Positions 1-7,788 of a stretch of 44,067 bases of DNA are shown in pieces. The notes under the pieces are model-generated. The model was not told where the DNA came from. It saw nothing but the letters and a program-made list of their open reading frames with translations, and searched no databases. A program made the position numbers and the translations under genes. Source of the DNA: Deltaproteobacteria bacterium (GTDB lineage Bacteria; Desulfobacterota; BSN033; UBA1163); contig VGRY01000029.1 in NCBI GenBank assembly GCA_016875195.1, positions 1 through 44,067 on the forward strand. The letters are read 5' to 3'. The stretch's first letter is position 1. The number at the start of each line of letters is the position of its first letter.

Positions 1-221
1 TGGCCATTTTCGGTCTTTATTTTGGTCCCTTTAAAGATGGGGAAATGGGTGGATTCTACAGGTCTCCAGACATTCTCCCTGACTTCGAATTTGACCGTTC
101 CCTTTGAAACCATTTCTCCCACCGGGGAAGCATTTTCCTTCGCTTCCGCGATGATCCAGGGGGTATGGCTTGTCATGAGGAGGAAAGAGAAACAGAGAAA
201 ATAGGTTAATAATTTAGCCAT
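1..221 (-). CDS. FecR-like exported protein, N-terminal part only
   Basis: Reading leftward from ATG at 219-221, 73 codons are open to the window edge, so the C-terminus is missing. An AGGAGG Shine-Dalgarno lies 9 bases upstream (231-236). The first ~26 residues form a signal peptide (MAKLLTYF, then a Phe/Leu-rich core and an Ala-Glu-Ala region). The following segment has the FecR-domain spacing: a 'VGEMVSKGTVKF' strand, a 'WRPV' strand, then 'IFKGTKIKTENG', matching the family's 'l..Gd.i.T..g'. Such domains occur in periplasmic sensor or surface proteins. The family assignment rests on about 45 residues and is tentative; the frame and start are well supported. Confidence 0.6.
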   Translation of the reverse strand, partial: MAKLLTYFLCFSFLLMTSHTPWIIAEAKENASPVGEMVSKGTVKFEVRENVWRPVESTHFPIFKGTKIKTENG

Positions 222-671
222 GTTAAGTTACCTCCTATTGGGTTGGTTATAAGATATAAAGCATATAATCGATTCAAATTAAAAAGTCAAGGTTTTTTTT
301 GACCTTTCCTGTATCCCCTGTTCTCAGTATCTGAGCGAAGGGGGTTCGGATACGATCGTATGTCATCTCTCCGGTTGCGTTGAGGAGGTAATGTAAAATC
401 TTCTGTGTAAAAAGAAATAAAATTAATTTGGAATGAAAAGGATAGGAGGGTGGATGAAGGGGAGTCTTGGGACGAAATTCTTTCTGGTTATCCAGAATTA
501 ACCAGGGAAGATATCCATGCAGCTTTGGATTATGCCAGTTAAGTCTGGCAACATAAATTCCAAATCAAGACTATACTGTTTGACGCAATTTTTGAGTCAG
601 GTTTCCCAGAGCAGGTGATTGGGAGGTGATTTGAACTGCTGAACATATAGCAGAAGAAGGAAGGGGAATGA
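222..671. other. 450-bp gap with one gene remnant
   Basis: No intact gene is seen between the FecR-like start and the tRNA. The left part is AT-rich and should hold the promoter of the FecR-like gene, but no clear -35/-10 pair was found. The middle holds a DUF433-like gene fragment, listed separately. In 543-671 I recognise nothing; short frames there are stop-interrupted. Confidence 0.5.
411..542 (+). pseudogene. DUF433-like antitoxin remnant (C-terminal half)
   Basis: The frame is open from 411 to a TAA at 540-542. Its last 30 residues contain 'DEILSGYPELTREDIHAALD' followed by YAS. This is the C-terminal helix pair of DUF433 proteins, small VapB-like antitoxins typically ending 'eiLe.yPhLt.edi.aAlaya'. 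The N-terminal DNA-binding half is absent: a TAA at 408-410 closes the frame upstream and there is no ATG in frame. No toxin gene follows. I infer a decayed toxin-antitoxin remnant; a short live ORF starting at GTG 450 is the less likely alternative. Confidence 0.5.
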
Positions 672-746
672 TGGAGCCCACGGACGGATTTGAACCGCCG
701 ACCCGCTGATTACAAATCAGCAGCTCTACCACTGAGCTACGTGGGC
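672..746 (-). tRNA. tRNA-Thr (anticodon UGU)
   Basis: On the minus strand a complete cloverleaf can be drawn. The acceptor stem GCCCACG pairs with CGTGGGC. The D-arm contains AGCTCAGTGGTAGAGCT. The anticodon stem GCTGA/TCAGC encloses the loop TTTGTAA, with TGT at positions 34-36, reading ACA (Thr). The T-arm contains GGTTCAAATCC. The discriminator is T and the CCA end is encoded (672-674 on the plus strand read TGG). A perfect TTGACA (minus strand, 799 to 794) lies about 50 bases upstream and may be its -35 box, but the matching -10 is weak. Confidence 0.96.
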
Positions 747-886
747 TTATAAAAATCGTGACCGTGTCCGGTTACCATGTCCGAAGAATATTTTGTCAAT
801 TTTTTACCATATCTGTTGATTATTCTCAAATCTTCGGTTTCTTGTTTTTTTTACTTTTGACTGATAACTGATCACTGGTCACTGCC

Positions 887-2494
887 TTACTTCCTTTTTT
901 CTTCAATCGCCTTTTCTAAAAACTTAATCCCATCTTGTGAGGCATTGATGGATTGGGCCAGAGATTCTCTTGCCATCTGGGGGTTGTGGAATCCATCGCT
1001 GTTTTCAGCGGTCCACCATTCCCATAGGATGTGAGCCTTGTCATGGTATGACCAAACCTCTTTCAGTTTTTCTTCGCTTACTCCCAGATCTTTTGCCCGG
1101 GCATAGGTTTCGATCAATTGTCCTAACCAGTATTCGGCTTTTCTCATCTTTCCACGAATGTAATTCTGGATAGCATCGACCTGATATTCGGCATCCTCTT
1201 GAGACCAGTAGGTGTGACACCGTACGCAAGTGTCTTTGAACATATACCTTGCACTCCGTTGTCCATGATAGGTGAAGGCTTTCCCTTTCTTATCCTTCAT
1301 CTTCGGCATGTGGCAATCCTTGCATTCGATACCCGCCTTCTCGTGCTTGCTTCCCCAGAAAGTCTCCGTCTCAGGGTGTTGAAGTTTCGTCAAGGGAGCG
1401 CCTGTGACGGCGTGTCTGAAATCCTTGAATCCAATTTCCGTATATTTTTTCTGAAGATCGAGGACATTGCTCCATGGGAAATAATTTATCCTCCGGTCTT
1501 CCATTCCGATGGCCACGCCTGTCTTTGGGTCAAATCCGGGGTTGCAATTATATTCCACATGACACTGGGCGCAGAGGAGATTGGAATCCATCCTGCTGAG
1601 GAGTCCAATGGCCCTGAAAGGTTTGCCATCCCGCTGGAATTCGACTTTGGTGATGGTAATCTCTCTACTCTTATCTTTGTTGTAAGGATAGGTCCCTTCT
1701 TTGCGGTCCACCACCGCCTCGATCAGGGCATCCCTGACCACCCTCGGTTTAGTTGCATGTGGATCATGGCAGTGGATGCATCCCATCGGGTTTTTAAGGT
1801 ATTTCTTCCCCATGTCAATTGCTCCGGGATTTCCAGCCCTTTTTAAATCCGTTGCCGGATGAGGATCGCCCATATAAGGCCACTTCAGAATGGTATCCGT
1901 GGTCTTGCAGGCCATGCAGACTGTATTGGCGGCCTTGGCTGTCTGGGGGAGATCTTTTCCTGTATCATAAAGGACATCCCAGAGTTTCCCTGTTTTGGTA
2001 ATGTCCCTCCAGCTTTTTAGCTGAAACCTTCCGCCATAAGCCCGGTCTACCAGGTAATGGTCAGTGAGCATGAAAATATGAGATCGGGGCTCGTCATGCT
2101 CTTTGGTGAAACCATGCGGTGTCATCAGCTTATCGAAGGTAGGGGACCGGCTTGTGGTCGTGGCCTTCTCGACCTTAGCCTTCGACTTCAGATTGACAGA
2201 GATGTAGGTTTCATATTGAGAAGCGTGGCATTGCCCACAGAGAGAAAGCTCGAGATTTGTTTCCGGAAGTTTCTCCGGATCCTTGAGGTGTTCTGACAGT
2301 TTGCTGTGACATTTTGCACAGGAGAGAGGTCCATGCTTATTTCCTACCTTAAGCGATTTGATCTCTTCGTGACATTGGTAACAGGATGCCTCTTCCTTTG
2401 AGATCATTCCCTTCTGGGAATGGGCAGAAGAGAAGTAGAAAAGTAAAGAGAGGAGAGAAATTGCCAAAACCAAAAAGAGTCCTTTTCTGAACAT
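887..2494 (-). CDS. Octaheme c-type cytochrome nitrite reductase (ONR, NrfA-related)
   Basis: This 535-residue periplasmic protein starts with a signal peptide and carries eight heme-attachment motifs. CxxCH motifs begin at Cys38, 59, 86, 239, 308, 391 and 423; a single CxxCK (CMACK) begins at Cys193. Three N-terminal hemes, a Lys-ligated fourth and four C-terminal hemes are the arrangement of octaheme nitrite reductases such as the Thioalkalivibrio enzyme; NrfA has only five. Active-site features of the NrfA fold are visible: 'CAQCHVEY' (Tyr315) and 'QHPE' (His373). The expected reaction is six-electron reduction of nitrite to ammonium; the family also acts on hydroxylamine and sulfite. A 29-codon membrane-peptide gene lies 107 bases upstream on the same strand. 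No NrfH-type quinol dehydrogenase is seen nearby, so the electron donor is unknown. Confidence 0.9.
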   Translation of the reverse strand: MFRKGLFLVLAISLLSLLFYFSSAHSQKGMISKEEASCYQCHEEIKSLKVGNKHGPLSCAKCHSKLSEHLKDPEKLPETNLELSLCGQCHASQYETYISVNLKSKAKVEKATTTSRSPTFDKLMTPHGFTKEHDEPRSHIFMLTDHYLVDRAYGGRFQLKSWRDITKTGKLWDVLYDTGKDLPQTAKAANTVCMACKTTDTILKWPYMGDPHPATDLKRAGNPGAIDMGKKYLKNPMGCIHCHDPHATKPRVVRDALIEAVVDRKEGTYPYNKDKSREITITKVEFQRDGKPFRAIGLLSRMDSNLLCAQCHVEYNCNPGFDPKTGVAIGMEDRRINYFPWSNVLDLQKKYTEIGFKDFRHAVTGAPLTKLQHPETETFWGSKHEKAGIECKDCHMPKMKDKKGKAFTYHGQRSARYMFKDTCVRCHTYWSQEDAEYQVDAIQNYIRGKMRKAEYWLGQLIETYARAKDLGVSEEKLKEVWSYHDKAHILWEWWTAENSDGFHNPQMARESLAQSINASQDGIKFLEKAIEEKRK

Positions 2495-2601
2495 AGAAAC
2501 CTCCTTTTAGAGAATGAAATCCCCTTCATCGAGTTGCCCCGCTTGAGCGCAAGGTTGATGCCTCAATACTTATCATCGGAAGGGGTGATGTTTCAATAAA
2601 A

Positions 2602-2691
2602 TTATTTGGGTCCTGCCAGCAGAAAGACGATTGTCCATCCAAAGAGGAGAACCATAAACGTAATAAACTGTTTGACTAATTTGGAATCCAT
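2602..2691 (-). CDS. 29-residue single-pass membrane peptide upstream of the nitrite reductase
   Basis: ATG at 2689-2691 is preceded at 5 bases by a GGAG-type ribosome-binding site, and TAA ends the frame at 2602. The peptide begins MDSKLVKQF, has a hydrophobic core of about 17 residues (FMVLLFGWTIVFLLAG) and ends PK. It would span the membrane once. It lies 107 bases upstream of the octaheme reductase on the same strand, so co-transcription is plausible. I do not recognise the family. A role in anchoring or electron transfer to the reductase is only a guess. Confidence 0.5.
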   Translation of the reverse strand: MDSKLVKQFITFMVLLFGWTIVFLLAGPK

Positions 2692-2778
2692 AAACACTCC
2701 TTTTATGAAGCATAGAGACCAATTGCCTTTTTTCCGGAGATGATGTATTGAAAATATATATCTTCGTTAAGGGATATT

Positions 2779-3666
2779 ATGAAAAATTTAAGAAATTATT
2801 TCAAGGAAAAAAGATTAAGATTTGGACTGATCCTCCCCTGTTTGTTCCTTTGCTTTGCTTTTGATTCCTATGCTGGGTCCATCAGGGAAGTCTCTAAAAA
2901 TATTGAGCGTGTCCAATCCTCGGTTCCTCCTGTTCAATTTGCTGTGATCGGGGATAGCCGGGATGGAGAAAAGGTTTATCCCCAGCTGCTTGCGAGAATC
3001 CTTGAACGGAAACCTGATTTTATCATCCACCTGGGAGACATGGTTAACCGGCCTACTGAAAAAGAGTGGCAGCAATTTTTTCATCTCTCAAGACCGATCA
3101 CTGTCCCCTTCTTCCCTGTCGCCGGGAACCATGATGTGGGAATAACTCCCCGGGGAGAGGAGATGTATAACAAACAGTTCGTTCTCCCGGAAGGAAAAGC
3201 TTACTATTCTTTCCATGTAGGGCAAGGATTTTTCATCATCCTGGATTCAGAAAATGGGAAGGGGAGGATTTCAGATGATCAGCGGCATTGGCTCAAAGAG
3301 ATTATGGAATCATCGGACTTCACTTTTAAACTGGCCTTTCTTCATCGCCCTTTATTTCTTCCTGCGGATAGCTTTAAAAGGGGAAGCACGATGGATAAAT
3401 ATCCCTCTGATCGAGATCAACTCCATCAGTTCTTTGTGAAGGCGAAGGTGAATGCTGTCTTTGCAGGAGACGATCACCGGTATGATCGGCGAGAGAAGGA
3501 CGGTATCGTTTATATTATTTCAGGCGGTGGAGGGGCTCCTCTCCATCCCTTTAAAGAGAGGGGAGGGTATTTTCATTATGTCTGGGTTTCCATCCAGACC
3601 GACTGGATAGAAGGAGAAGTTGTAGACCTGGAGGGACAGGTTCGGGACCGTTTTGTCATCAAATGA
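2779..3666 (+). CDS. Exported calcineurin-like metallophosphoesterase
   Basis: This 295-residue protein has an N-terminal signal peptide with a hydrophobic core around residues 17-30. The metallophosphoesterase blocks appear in order: 'VIGDSRDG' (a GDSR variant of the usual DxH), 'HLGDMVNR' (GDxxx), 'AGNHD' (GNHD), 'LHRP', and 'FAGDDHRYD' in place of the usual GHxH. The metal ligands are therefore mostly present, with variant first and last blocks. The substrate cannot be inferred. A downstream membrane-protein gene follows after 18 bases. The ATG at 2779 is supported by an AAGGG stretch 5 bases upstream. Confidence 0.85.
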   Translation: MKNLRNYFKEKRLRFGLILPCLFLCFAFDSYAGSIREVSKNIERVQSSVPPVQFAVIGDSRDGEKVYPQLLARILERKPDFIIHLGDMVNRPTEKEWQQFFHLSRPITVPFFPVAGNHDVGITPRGEEMYNKQFVLPEGKAYYSFHVGQGFFIILDSENGKGRISDDQRHWLKEIMESSDFTFKLAFLHRPLFLPADSFKRGSTMDKYPSDRDQLHQFFVKAKVNAVFAGDDHRYDRREKDGIVYIISGGGGAPLHPFKERGGYFHYVWVSIQTDWIEGEVVDLEGQVRDRFVIK

Positions 3667-3684
3667 GGAGAAAGGAGAAAAGGG

Positions 3685-3984
3685 ATGGGATTGGGATTGG
3701 CTCTGATCGTGATAGGGGTTCTGATCTTCCTGGATCGGATGGGAACAGGGTATGGGTTAAGAGAAGGATGGCCCTGGGTCGTCATCGCGCTTGGAGTAGG
3801 GGGCCTTTTTCGAAACCAGAAGTCCGTTGCCGCATGGGTGACAGCGGTCATCGGGATATTGATTCTGGGCGGGAAGTATTACTCGATCCATATTTCGGTA
3901 CCCGGCCTGGTCAAGGTCTATTTTTTGCCCGTGCTTTTGATCATCATCGGCCTCCTCTGGGTGTTGAGGCATAAGAAGGATTAA
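3685..3984 (+). CDS. Small multi-pass membrane protein, LiaF/DUF5668-like transmembrane region
   Basis: The 99-residue protein has three or four hydrophobic segments: residues 3-16, about 28-40, 48-60 and 73-93. It ends with the basic tail RHKKD. The pattern 'GLALIVIGVLIFLDRMG', 'WPWVVIALGVGGLF' and 'PVLLIIIGLLWVLR' resembles the LiaI/LiaF-like transmembrane module of cell-envelope stress proteins, without the usual cytoplasmic or sensing domain. ATG 3685 is preceded by a GAGAAAAGGG stretch. It sits 18 bases behind the phosphoesterase and probably shares its transcript. Confidence 0.7.
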   Translation: MGLGLALIVIGVLIFLDRMGTGYGLREGWPWVVIALGVGGLFRNQKSVAAWVTAVIGILILGGKYYSIHISVPGLVKVYFLPVLLIIIGLLWVLRHKKD

Positions 3985-4036
3985 CCGGGATGACCGGTTA
4001 AAAGAAAAAATCATTTTGGCAGAAAGGACAGATTCC

Positions 4037-4759
4037 GTGGAAAGAAAAGACTGTTTTGGATCAATTCAAGAGGTCACCCTTAAAGACGGGATGACCAGGA
4101 CCGATGCAAAACCCGAATGCCGGACCTGTGAGGATGTCCGGGACTGCCTGCGTTATGCCAAACAGGCGGCTGAAGAGAAGAAAGCCAAGGATGAACTGCA
4201 AAAACAGAATATGATCGCTCAGATCATCGATCTGTCAATCGTCCTTTCAAATGAGGTTGGATCCTGTTTGCTGGAGTCTTTAAATAGACTTTACGGCTCA
4301 TCATTTGGAGGGATTTTCTCCCGCAACCTTCTATTATTTTATGAAATTCCAAAAGAGATCTTCTCCACGTCCCTGACGATTCCTATCTCTTCCGCCATCC
4401 TCGGTTTGGTTCAGGGAGAAGGCGTCAAAGCAGGAAGTCCAATTCAGCCAACAGGGGCCCAAGGGCAAGGGGCTTCAAAAAGAGGGTTTGCCATCCGGGT
4501 CGTATTAATTCAAAATTCCTTCCAAAACAATCGAAAAGCAAATATCGGACTGATTGCACATGAGGTTGCCCGGGCCTTTTCCTCCGACGAAGATGGCCTT
4601 CGCCAAATCGAGTCAACGCTCGATCCTTCTGAAAGGGCTCTATTCAAGAGAATGAATGACACGCAGCGGATTCCTTGGTTGTTAGAAAAATGGGGATTTC
4701 TGGATGAATTAGAGGCTTTTAAAAAAGAGCAATCTCCGGTGGCGAAGAAGTCAAGTTAG
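4037..4759 (+). CDS. Uncharacterised protein with N-terminal cysteine cluster
   Basis: I chose GTG 4037 (240 residues) because AAAGGA lies 8 bases upstream; an in-frame TTG at 4016 has no ribosome-binding site. Residues 1-45 carry four cysteines as 'KDCFGSIQEV' and 'PECRTCEDVRDCLRYA'. This looks like a small metal-binding knuckle seen at the start of several deltaproteobacterial proteins of unknown function. The rest is mixed alpha/beta with no membrane segment and no motif I recognise. The last 4 bases overlap the end of the convergent cupin gene. Confidence 0.65.
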   Translation: MERKDCFGSIQEVTLKDGMTRTDAKPECRTCEDVRDCLRYAKQAAEEKKAKDELQKQNMIAQIIDLSIVLSNEVGSCLLESLNRLYGSSFGGIFSRNLLLFYEIPKEIFSTSLTIPISSAILGLVQGEGVKAGSPIQPTGAQGQGASKRGFAIRVVLIQNSFQNNRKANIGLIAHEVARAFSSDEDGLRQIESTLDPSERALFKRMNDTQRIPWLLEKWGFLDELEAFKKEQSPVAKKSS

Positions 4760-5112
4760 ATACCATCGACGGATGGGATCAGGCCGGCCACCACGAGCAG
4801 GGTCATTTCCTCATCTCCTGTATTGGTCAGTTCATGAAATTGGCCAATGGGGATATGAATCGAATCTCCTGATCTTACTTCACATATCTCCTCGCCCACC
4901 TGCATTTGCCCTCGACCTTTCTGGATGATATAGATCTCTTCCATGGGATCTACATGACCAAGAAGTTTATTGCCAGGAGGGACGGAGGCGTGGGCAAGGA
5001 ACATCAGGGTTTCCAGGCATTGGGTCGTCAGAATCATATGTGCGATACCACCCCCATGGGCCAGGTACCGGGTCATTTTCACCTCAGGATGTTCTAAATT
5101 ACGTCGAATCAT
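4756..5112 (-). CDS. Single-domain cupin protein
   Basis: The 118-residue protein is a single cupin barrel. Motif 1 is 'GHVDPMEEIYIIQKG' (His53, Glu58/59) and motif 2 is 'GDSIHIPIGQFHELTNTG' (His93). That gives a plausible His/Glu/His metal site, although the second His of the usual HxH pair in motif 1 is Asp55. Small cupins of this type act as sugar-binding, isomerase or mannose-6-phosphate isomerase-like proteins; the substrate here is unknown. It converges with the upstream plus-strand gene, overlapping by 4 bases. Confidence 0.85.
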   Translation of the reverse strand: MIRRNLEHPEVKMTRYLAHGGGIAHMILTTQCLETLMFLAHASVPPGNKLLGHVDPMEEIYIIQKGRGQMQVGEEICEVRSGDSIHIPIGQFHELTNTGDEEMTLLVVAGLIPSVDGI

Positions 5113-5133
5113 CTTGTCGTTCCTAATTTAAAT

Positions 5134-5203
5134 TTGGAGTTGGCCTCATAAGTCGCATAGTCGAATAGTCCATTCGTCGAATCGTCAATGACTATAAGAC
5201 TAA
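5134..5203. repeat. Intergenic word repeat (GACTAT/ATAGTC type)
   Basis: The stretch between the cupin and the nitronate monooxygenase-like gene reiterates ATAGTC/GACTAT and TCGAAT/ATTCG words (CATAGTCGAATAGTCC, GTCAATGACTATAAGACTAA). The same words recur around 36820-36895, 31 kb away. It is non-coding in all frames. Confidence 0.55.
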
Positions 5204-5237
5204 TGGAGGATAGAACGCTGAAATCTCAGTGGAGTAT

Positions 5238-6272
5238 TTAAGAAATATTTTTTTTCCTCACCGCCTCCACGATGTCCTGGGCTTCGGCAACGATTCGATC
5301 AAGCAGTTCTTGACAGGTTGGTATATCTTTCATCAAACCGATGGCTTGGCCAATGGGCAGGACTCCCGTCTCTAAGTCGCCATTTTCAATAGCGACCCTC
5401 AGCCCCTTAAGGCCCACCGCCTGGCGGGCCAGATCCTGAACCCCCCGCTGTTTAAGACCCCCCAACAACAGCTTATAAAGGGGAACATTGATCATGCGTT
5501 TGATACGCAGGGCGCTGGAGAACGCCGCGAAGGGTGACGGTCTCGATGTTGCCATCTTGATCGCTGCCTGATTCTTGAGCCATCTCCCGGGTAAACCGTC
5601 AATCTTTTCGGAACAGATCGTATCTTCAGCCGTGGTTTTAAGTGAAAGATCTTTTGTCTTTTGATGCATATCACATTCCTGCGTCAGCATGAACCGTGTT
5701 CCCATCGAAATGCCATCCGCTCCCAGAACCAGAGCCGCTGCCAATCCTCTGCCATCACAAAAGCCTCCGGCTGCAATGATTGGAAGCTTAGTTTGGCTGG
5801 CGATCAAAGGGACCAATACCAAAGAGCCGACTTCTGCTCCGTGGGCTGCAGCCTCATGGCCTGTCACCACAAGAGCATCCGCTCCGTCCGCTTCTGCCCG
5901 GCGGGCATGTTTCTCTATGGCCACTGTTGCCAGAACCCTGCCGCCATACTGATGGACCGCCTTAATGATCCAGTCCCCTTTTCCCAGAGCAAAATTGATA
6001 ATGGGAACTTTTTCTGCAAGAGCCACTTCCAGATTTTCTCTGGCATTGGGCATGATCAGGGTGGCATTGATTCCGAAGGGTTTATCCGTCAGGGACTTCA
6101 CCTGCCTGATGACATCTTTCATTTGGTCCGGCGTATAGACAACCGAGTTCAACATACCAATGCCACCGGCATTCGAGACAGCGGCTACCAGTTTTGGCAA
6201 GCTGATGAAAGCCATTGCAGCGAGCATGATAGGATGTTTGATACCCAAGAGTTCAGTCATTCTCGTTTTCAT
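5238..6272 (-). CDS. Nitronate monooxygenase / FabK-like FMN oxidoreductase
   Basis: The 344-residue TIM-barrel flavoprotein of the 2-nitropropane dioxygenase superfamily has the family's N-terminal 'GIKHPIMLAAMAF', 'VSNAGGIGML', the active-site region 'VVTGHEAAAHGAE', and the phosphate-binding 'PIIAAGGFCDGRGLAAAL' with 'GADGISMGTRF'. Members oxidise alkyl nitronates or, in the FabK branch, reduce enoyl-ACP; the sequence alone does not separate these. The gene is monocistronic by spacing. Confidence 0.85.
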   Translation of the reverse strand: MKTRMTELLGIKHPIMLAAMAFISLPKLVAAVSNAGGIGMLNSVVYTPDQMKDVIRQVKSLTDKPFGINATLIMPNARENLEVALAEKVPIINFALGKGDWIIKAVHQYGGRVLATVAIEKHARRAEADGADALVVTGHEAAAHGAEVGSLVLVPLIASQTKLPIIAAGGFCDGRGLAAALVLGADGISMGTRFMLTQECDMHQKTKDLSLKTTAEDTICSEKIDGLPGRWLKNQAAIKMATSRPSPFAAFSSALRIKRMINVPLYKLLLGGLKQRGVQDLARQAVGLKGLRVAIENGDLETGVLPIGQAIGLMKDIPTCQELLDRIVAEAQDIVEAVRKKNIS

Positions 6273-6360
6273 TGAATCCTCCTCAACGGTTGAAAGTGGA
6301 AGCCTGAAGATTGACCGGAAAGATTATCTCAAATTTAGAAAGGTTTTGCAATTTTTAATT

Positions 6361-6497
6361 AACGAATTAAACGAATGATAACGAATTACACGAATAACAC
6401 CCATTCGTGTGTGTGCGCTATAACGCTTCGGCGCGCAAGCGTGTTATTTGCTGTGTCGGTACGACAGTCGTTCCGATTCATTCGTGCTATTCGTATC
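6361..6497. repeat. MITE-like element with imperfect terminal inverted repeats
   Basis: A 121-bp unit (6377-6497) begins GATAACGAATTACACGAAT and ends with ATTCGTGCTATTCGTATC, whose complement is GATACGAATAGCACGAAT. The termini are thus imperfect inverted repeats of about 20 bp. Just left, AACGAATTAAACGAAT (6361-6376) directly repeats AACGAATTACACGAAT (6380-6395) with a 19-bp period. The interior has smaller hairpins (GGTACGAC with GTCGTTCC). It fills the 307-bp gap between two divergently oriented genes and has no ORF of note. Confidence 0.55.
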
Positions 6498-6579
6498 TTT
6501 AACTAAATAATTCTTGTAGTTTGAAGTTGAATGTGGTAACTATCATAAAACGGTATGGTCCTGAACGGGAGGTGGATGG

Positions 6580-7656
6580 ATGGGGCTTTACAAGGTGGTC
6601 TTTTTAGGGTTGAAAGTGGCCGGAGCAGAAGAAGAGACCCTTTTGCTCCAGGGGCTTCAAAAAAGATTTAACCTTACTCCGGAGAAAGCCGAGAGCCTGC
6701 TTCAGAGGGTTCCTATCGTCGTTAAGAAGGGAATACCCAAGGAGGAGATGGAGAAGTATGTGCGGGTGTTTGAAGAATTCGGAGGAAGGGTGAGGGTTGA
6801 AGAGGAGGCCCCCCCGGCATTCGCAGGAATGCCCTTCGAATCCGCACCGCCACCTAAACCCAAACCTGAGGTTAAACCCTATACCGGTCCTACGGTAACC
6901 TGTCCCCAATGCGGGTTTGAACAGCCCCAAAGCGATGAATGCGCCAAATGTGGCATCATCATTTCAAAGTTTATGCAATACCAGGAGATGGCGAAATCGG
7001 TCGAGGGTCAGGTTCGAGAGATTTCATCAGAAGAGAAATTTTCTCCATGGGAGAGCGGTGAAGGGTTCTTCGGGGCGTATCTCAGAACGACGAAAGAAGC
7101 TCTTTTTTCCCCCACCCGATTCTTTAAAAAGGTTGCGGCAGGAGAAGGATACTGGTCTCCCCTCATCTTTGGAATCATCTCAGGGATTATCGGGTTCGGA
7201 ATATCCATGATCTATCAATGGTTTTTCTTCTCCGCTTTCATTCCGCCCCAGGTCTTTGCTTTCATTCCGTATAGTCTTATCCTGACCCTCTGCCTGATTG
7301 GTATTCCCTTGATGGCGACTTCCTCCATTTTTGTCGGAAGCGCTATCACGCATCTTTGCGTCATGATCGTCGGAGGAAATAAAAAGGGATTTCAAGCAAC
7401 CTTTCGCGCCATCTCCTATTCCTTCTGCGCCCATCTTTTCGATATCATCCCGTTTATCGGAAGTTTCATCGGGTCCATCTATATGATCATCCTCATCATC
7501 TTCGGAGTGAGAGAAGGTCATGCGATGTCCACAGGCCGAGCCGTTCTCGCGGTTCTTCTTCCTCTGATCATTGTAGCTGGTTTGGGCATCCTTGCGGCAA
7601 TCCTGGTGCCCATGTTTCTTGGAGGGATGGGGTTATTCCGAGGAGTGGGAGTGTAG
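6580..7656 (+). CDS. Zinc-ribbon / Yip1-domain membrane protein
   Basis: This 358-residue protein has three parts. Residues 1-75 form a small alpha/beta domain (YKVVFLGLKVAG, then ALK-type helices) resembling the N-terminal domain of other Desulfobacterota membrane proteins. Residues ~107-130 are a zinc ribbon (CPQCGFEQPQ and CAKCG). Residues ~190-350 hold about five membrane spans typical of Yip1/Yip5-like proteins. The function of bacterial Yip1-domain proteins is largely unknown. The ATG follows an AGGTGGATGG stretch that may supply the ribosome-binding site. A strong intrinsic terminator follows the stop by 26 bases, so the gene forms its own transcription unit end. Confidence 0.8.
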   Translation: MGLYKVVFLGLKVAGAEEETLLLQGLQKRFNLTPEKAESLLQRVPIVVKKGIPKEEMEKYVRVFEEFGGRVRVEEEAPPAFAGMPFESAPPPKPKPEVKPYTGPTVTCPQCGFEQPQSDECAKCGIIISKFMQYQEMAKSVEGQVREISSEEKFSPWESGEGFFGAYLRTTKEALFSPTRFFKKVAAGEGYWSPLIFGIISGIIGFGISMIYQWFFFSAFIPPQVFAFIPYSLILTLCLIGIPLMATSSIFVGSAITHLCVMIVGGNKKGFQATFRAISYSFCAHLFDIIPFIGSFIGSIYMIILIIFGVREGHAMSTGRAVLAVLLPLIIVAGLGILAAILVPMFLGGMGLFRGVGV

Positions 7657-7682
7657 CTTGGAAGATGGATCGTTTCGGTTTT

Positions 7683-7719
7683 AAACAAAAAGGGGCTTTG
7701 ACCGCCCCTTTTTGTTTTT
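7683..7719 (+). terminator. Rho-independent terminator
   Basis: A perfect 14-bp stem, AAACAAAAAGGGGC (7683-7696) pairing with GCCCCTTTTTGTTT (7704-7717), encloses a 7-base loop TTTGACC. The descending arm is itself T-rich and followed by more T. It lies 26 bases after the Yip1-domain gene. Confidence 0.9.
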
Positions 7720-7735
7720 GAAAGGAGAGTTCGGA

Positions 7736-7763
7736 GTAGGGGCAATTCATGAATTGCCCCTAC
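7736..7763. repeat. 28-bp perfect palindrome
   Basis: GTAGGGGCAATTCA at 7736-7749 is followed immediately by its exact reverse complement at 7750-7763. It lies between the Yip1-domain terminator and the RNase R start, 25 bases before the RNase R ATG. It could be a cruciform, a protein-binding site or a dispersed repeat. It has no T-tract. Confidence 0.7.
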
Positions 7764-7788
7764 AGAGTTCTGAATCAAGGATAAAAAG

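Noticed and set aside
1199..1846. 215-residue plus-strand ORF opposite the nitrite reductase
   Set aside because: It is a shadow of the cytochrome gene; the minus strand has eight correctly spaced heme motifs.
887..2494. Calling the cytochrome NrfA
   Set aside because: NrfA has five hemes; eight motifs with the Lys-type motif in fourth position identify the octaheme class.
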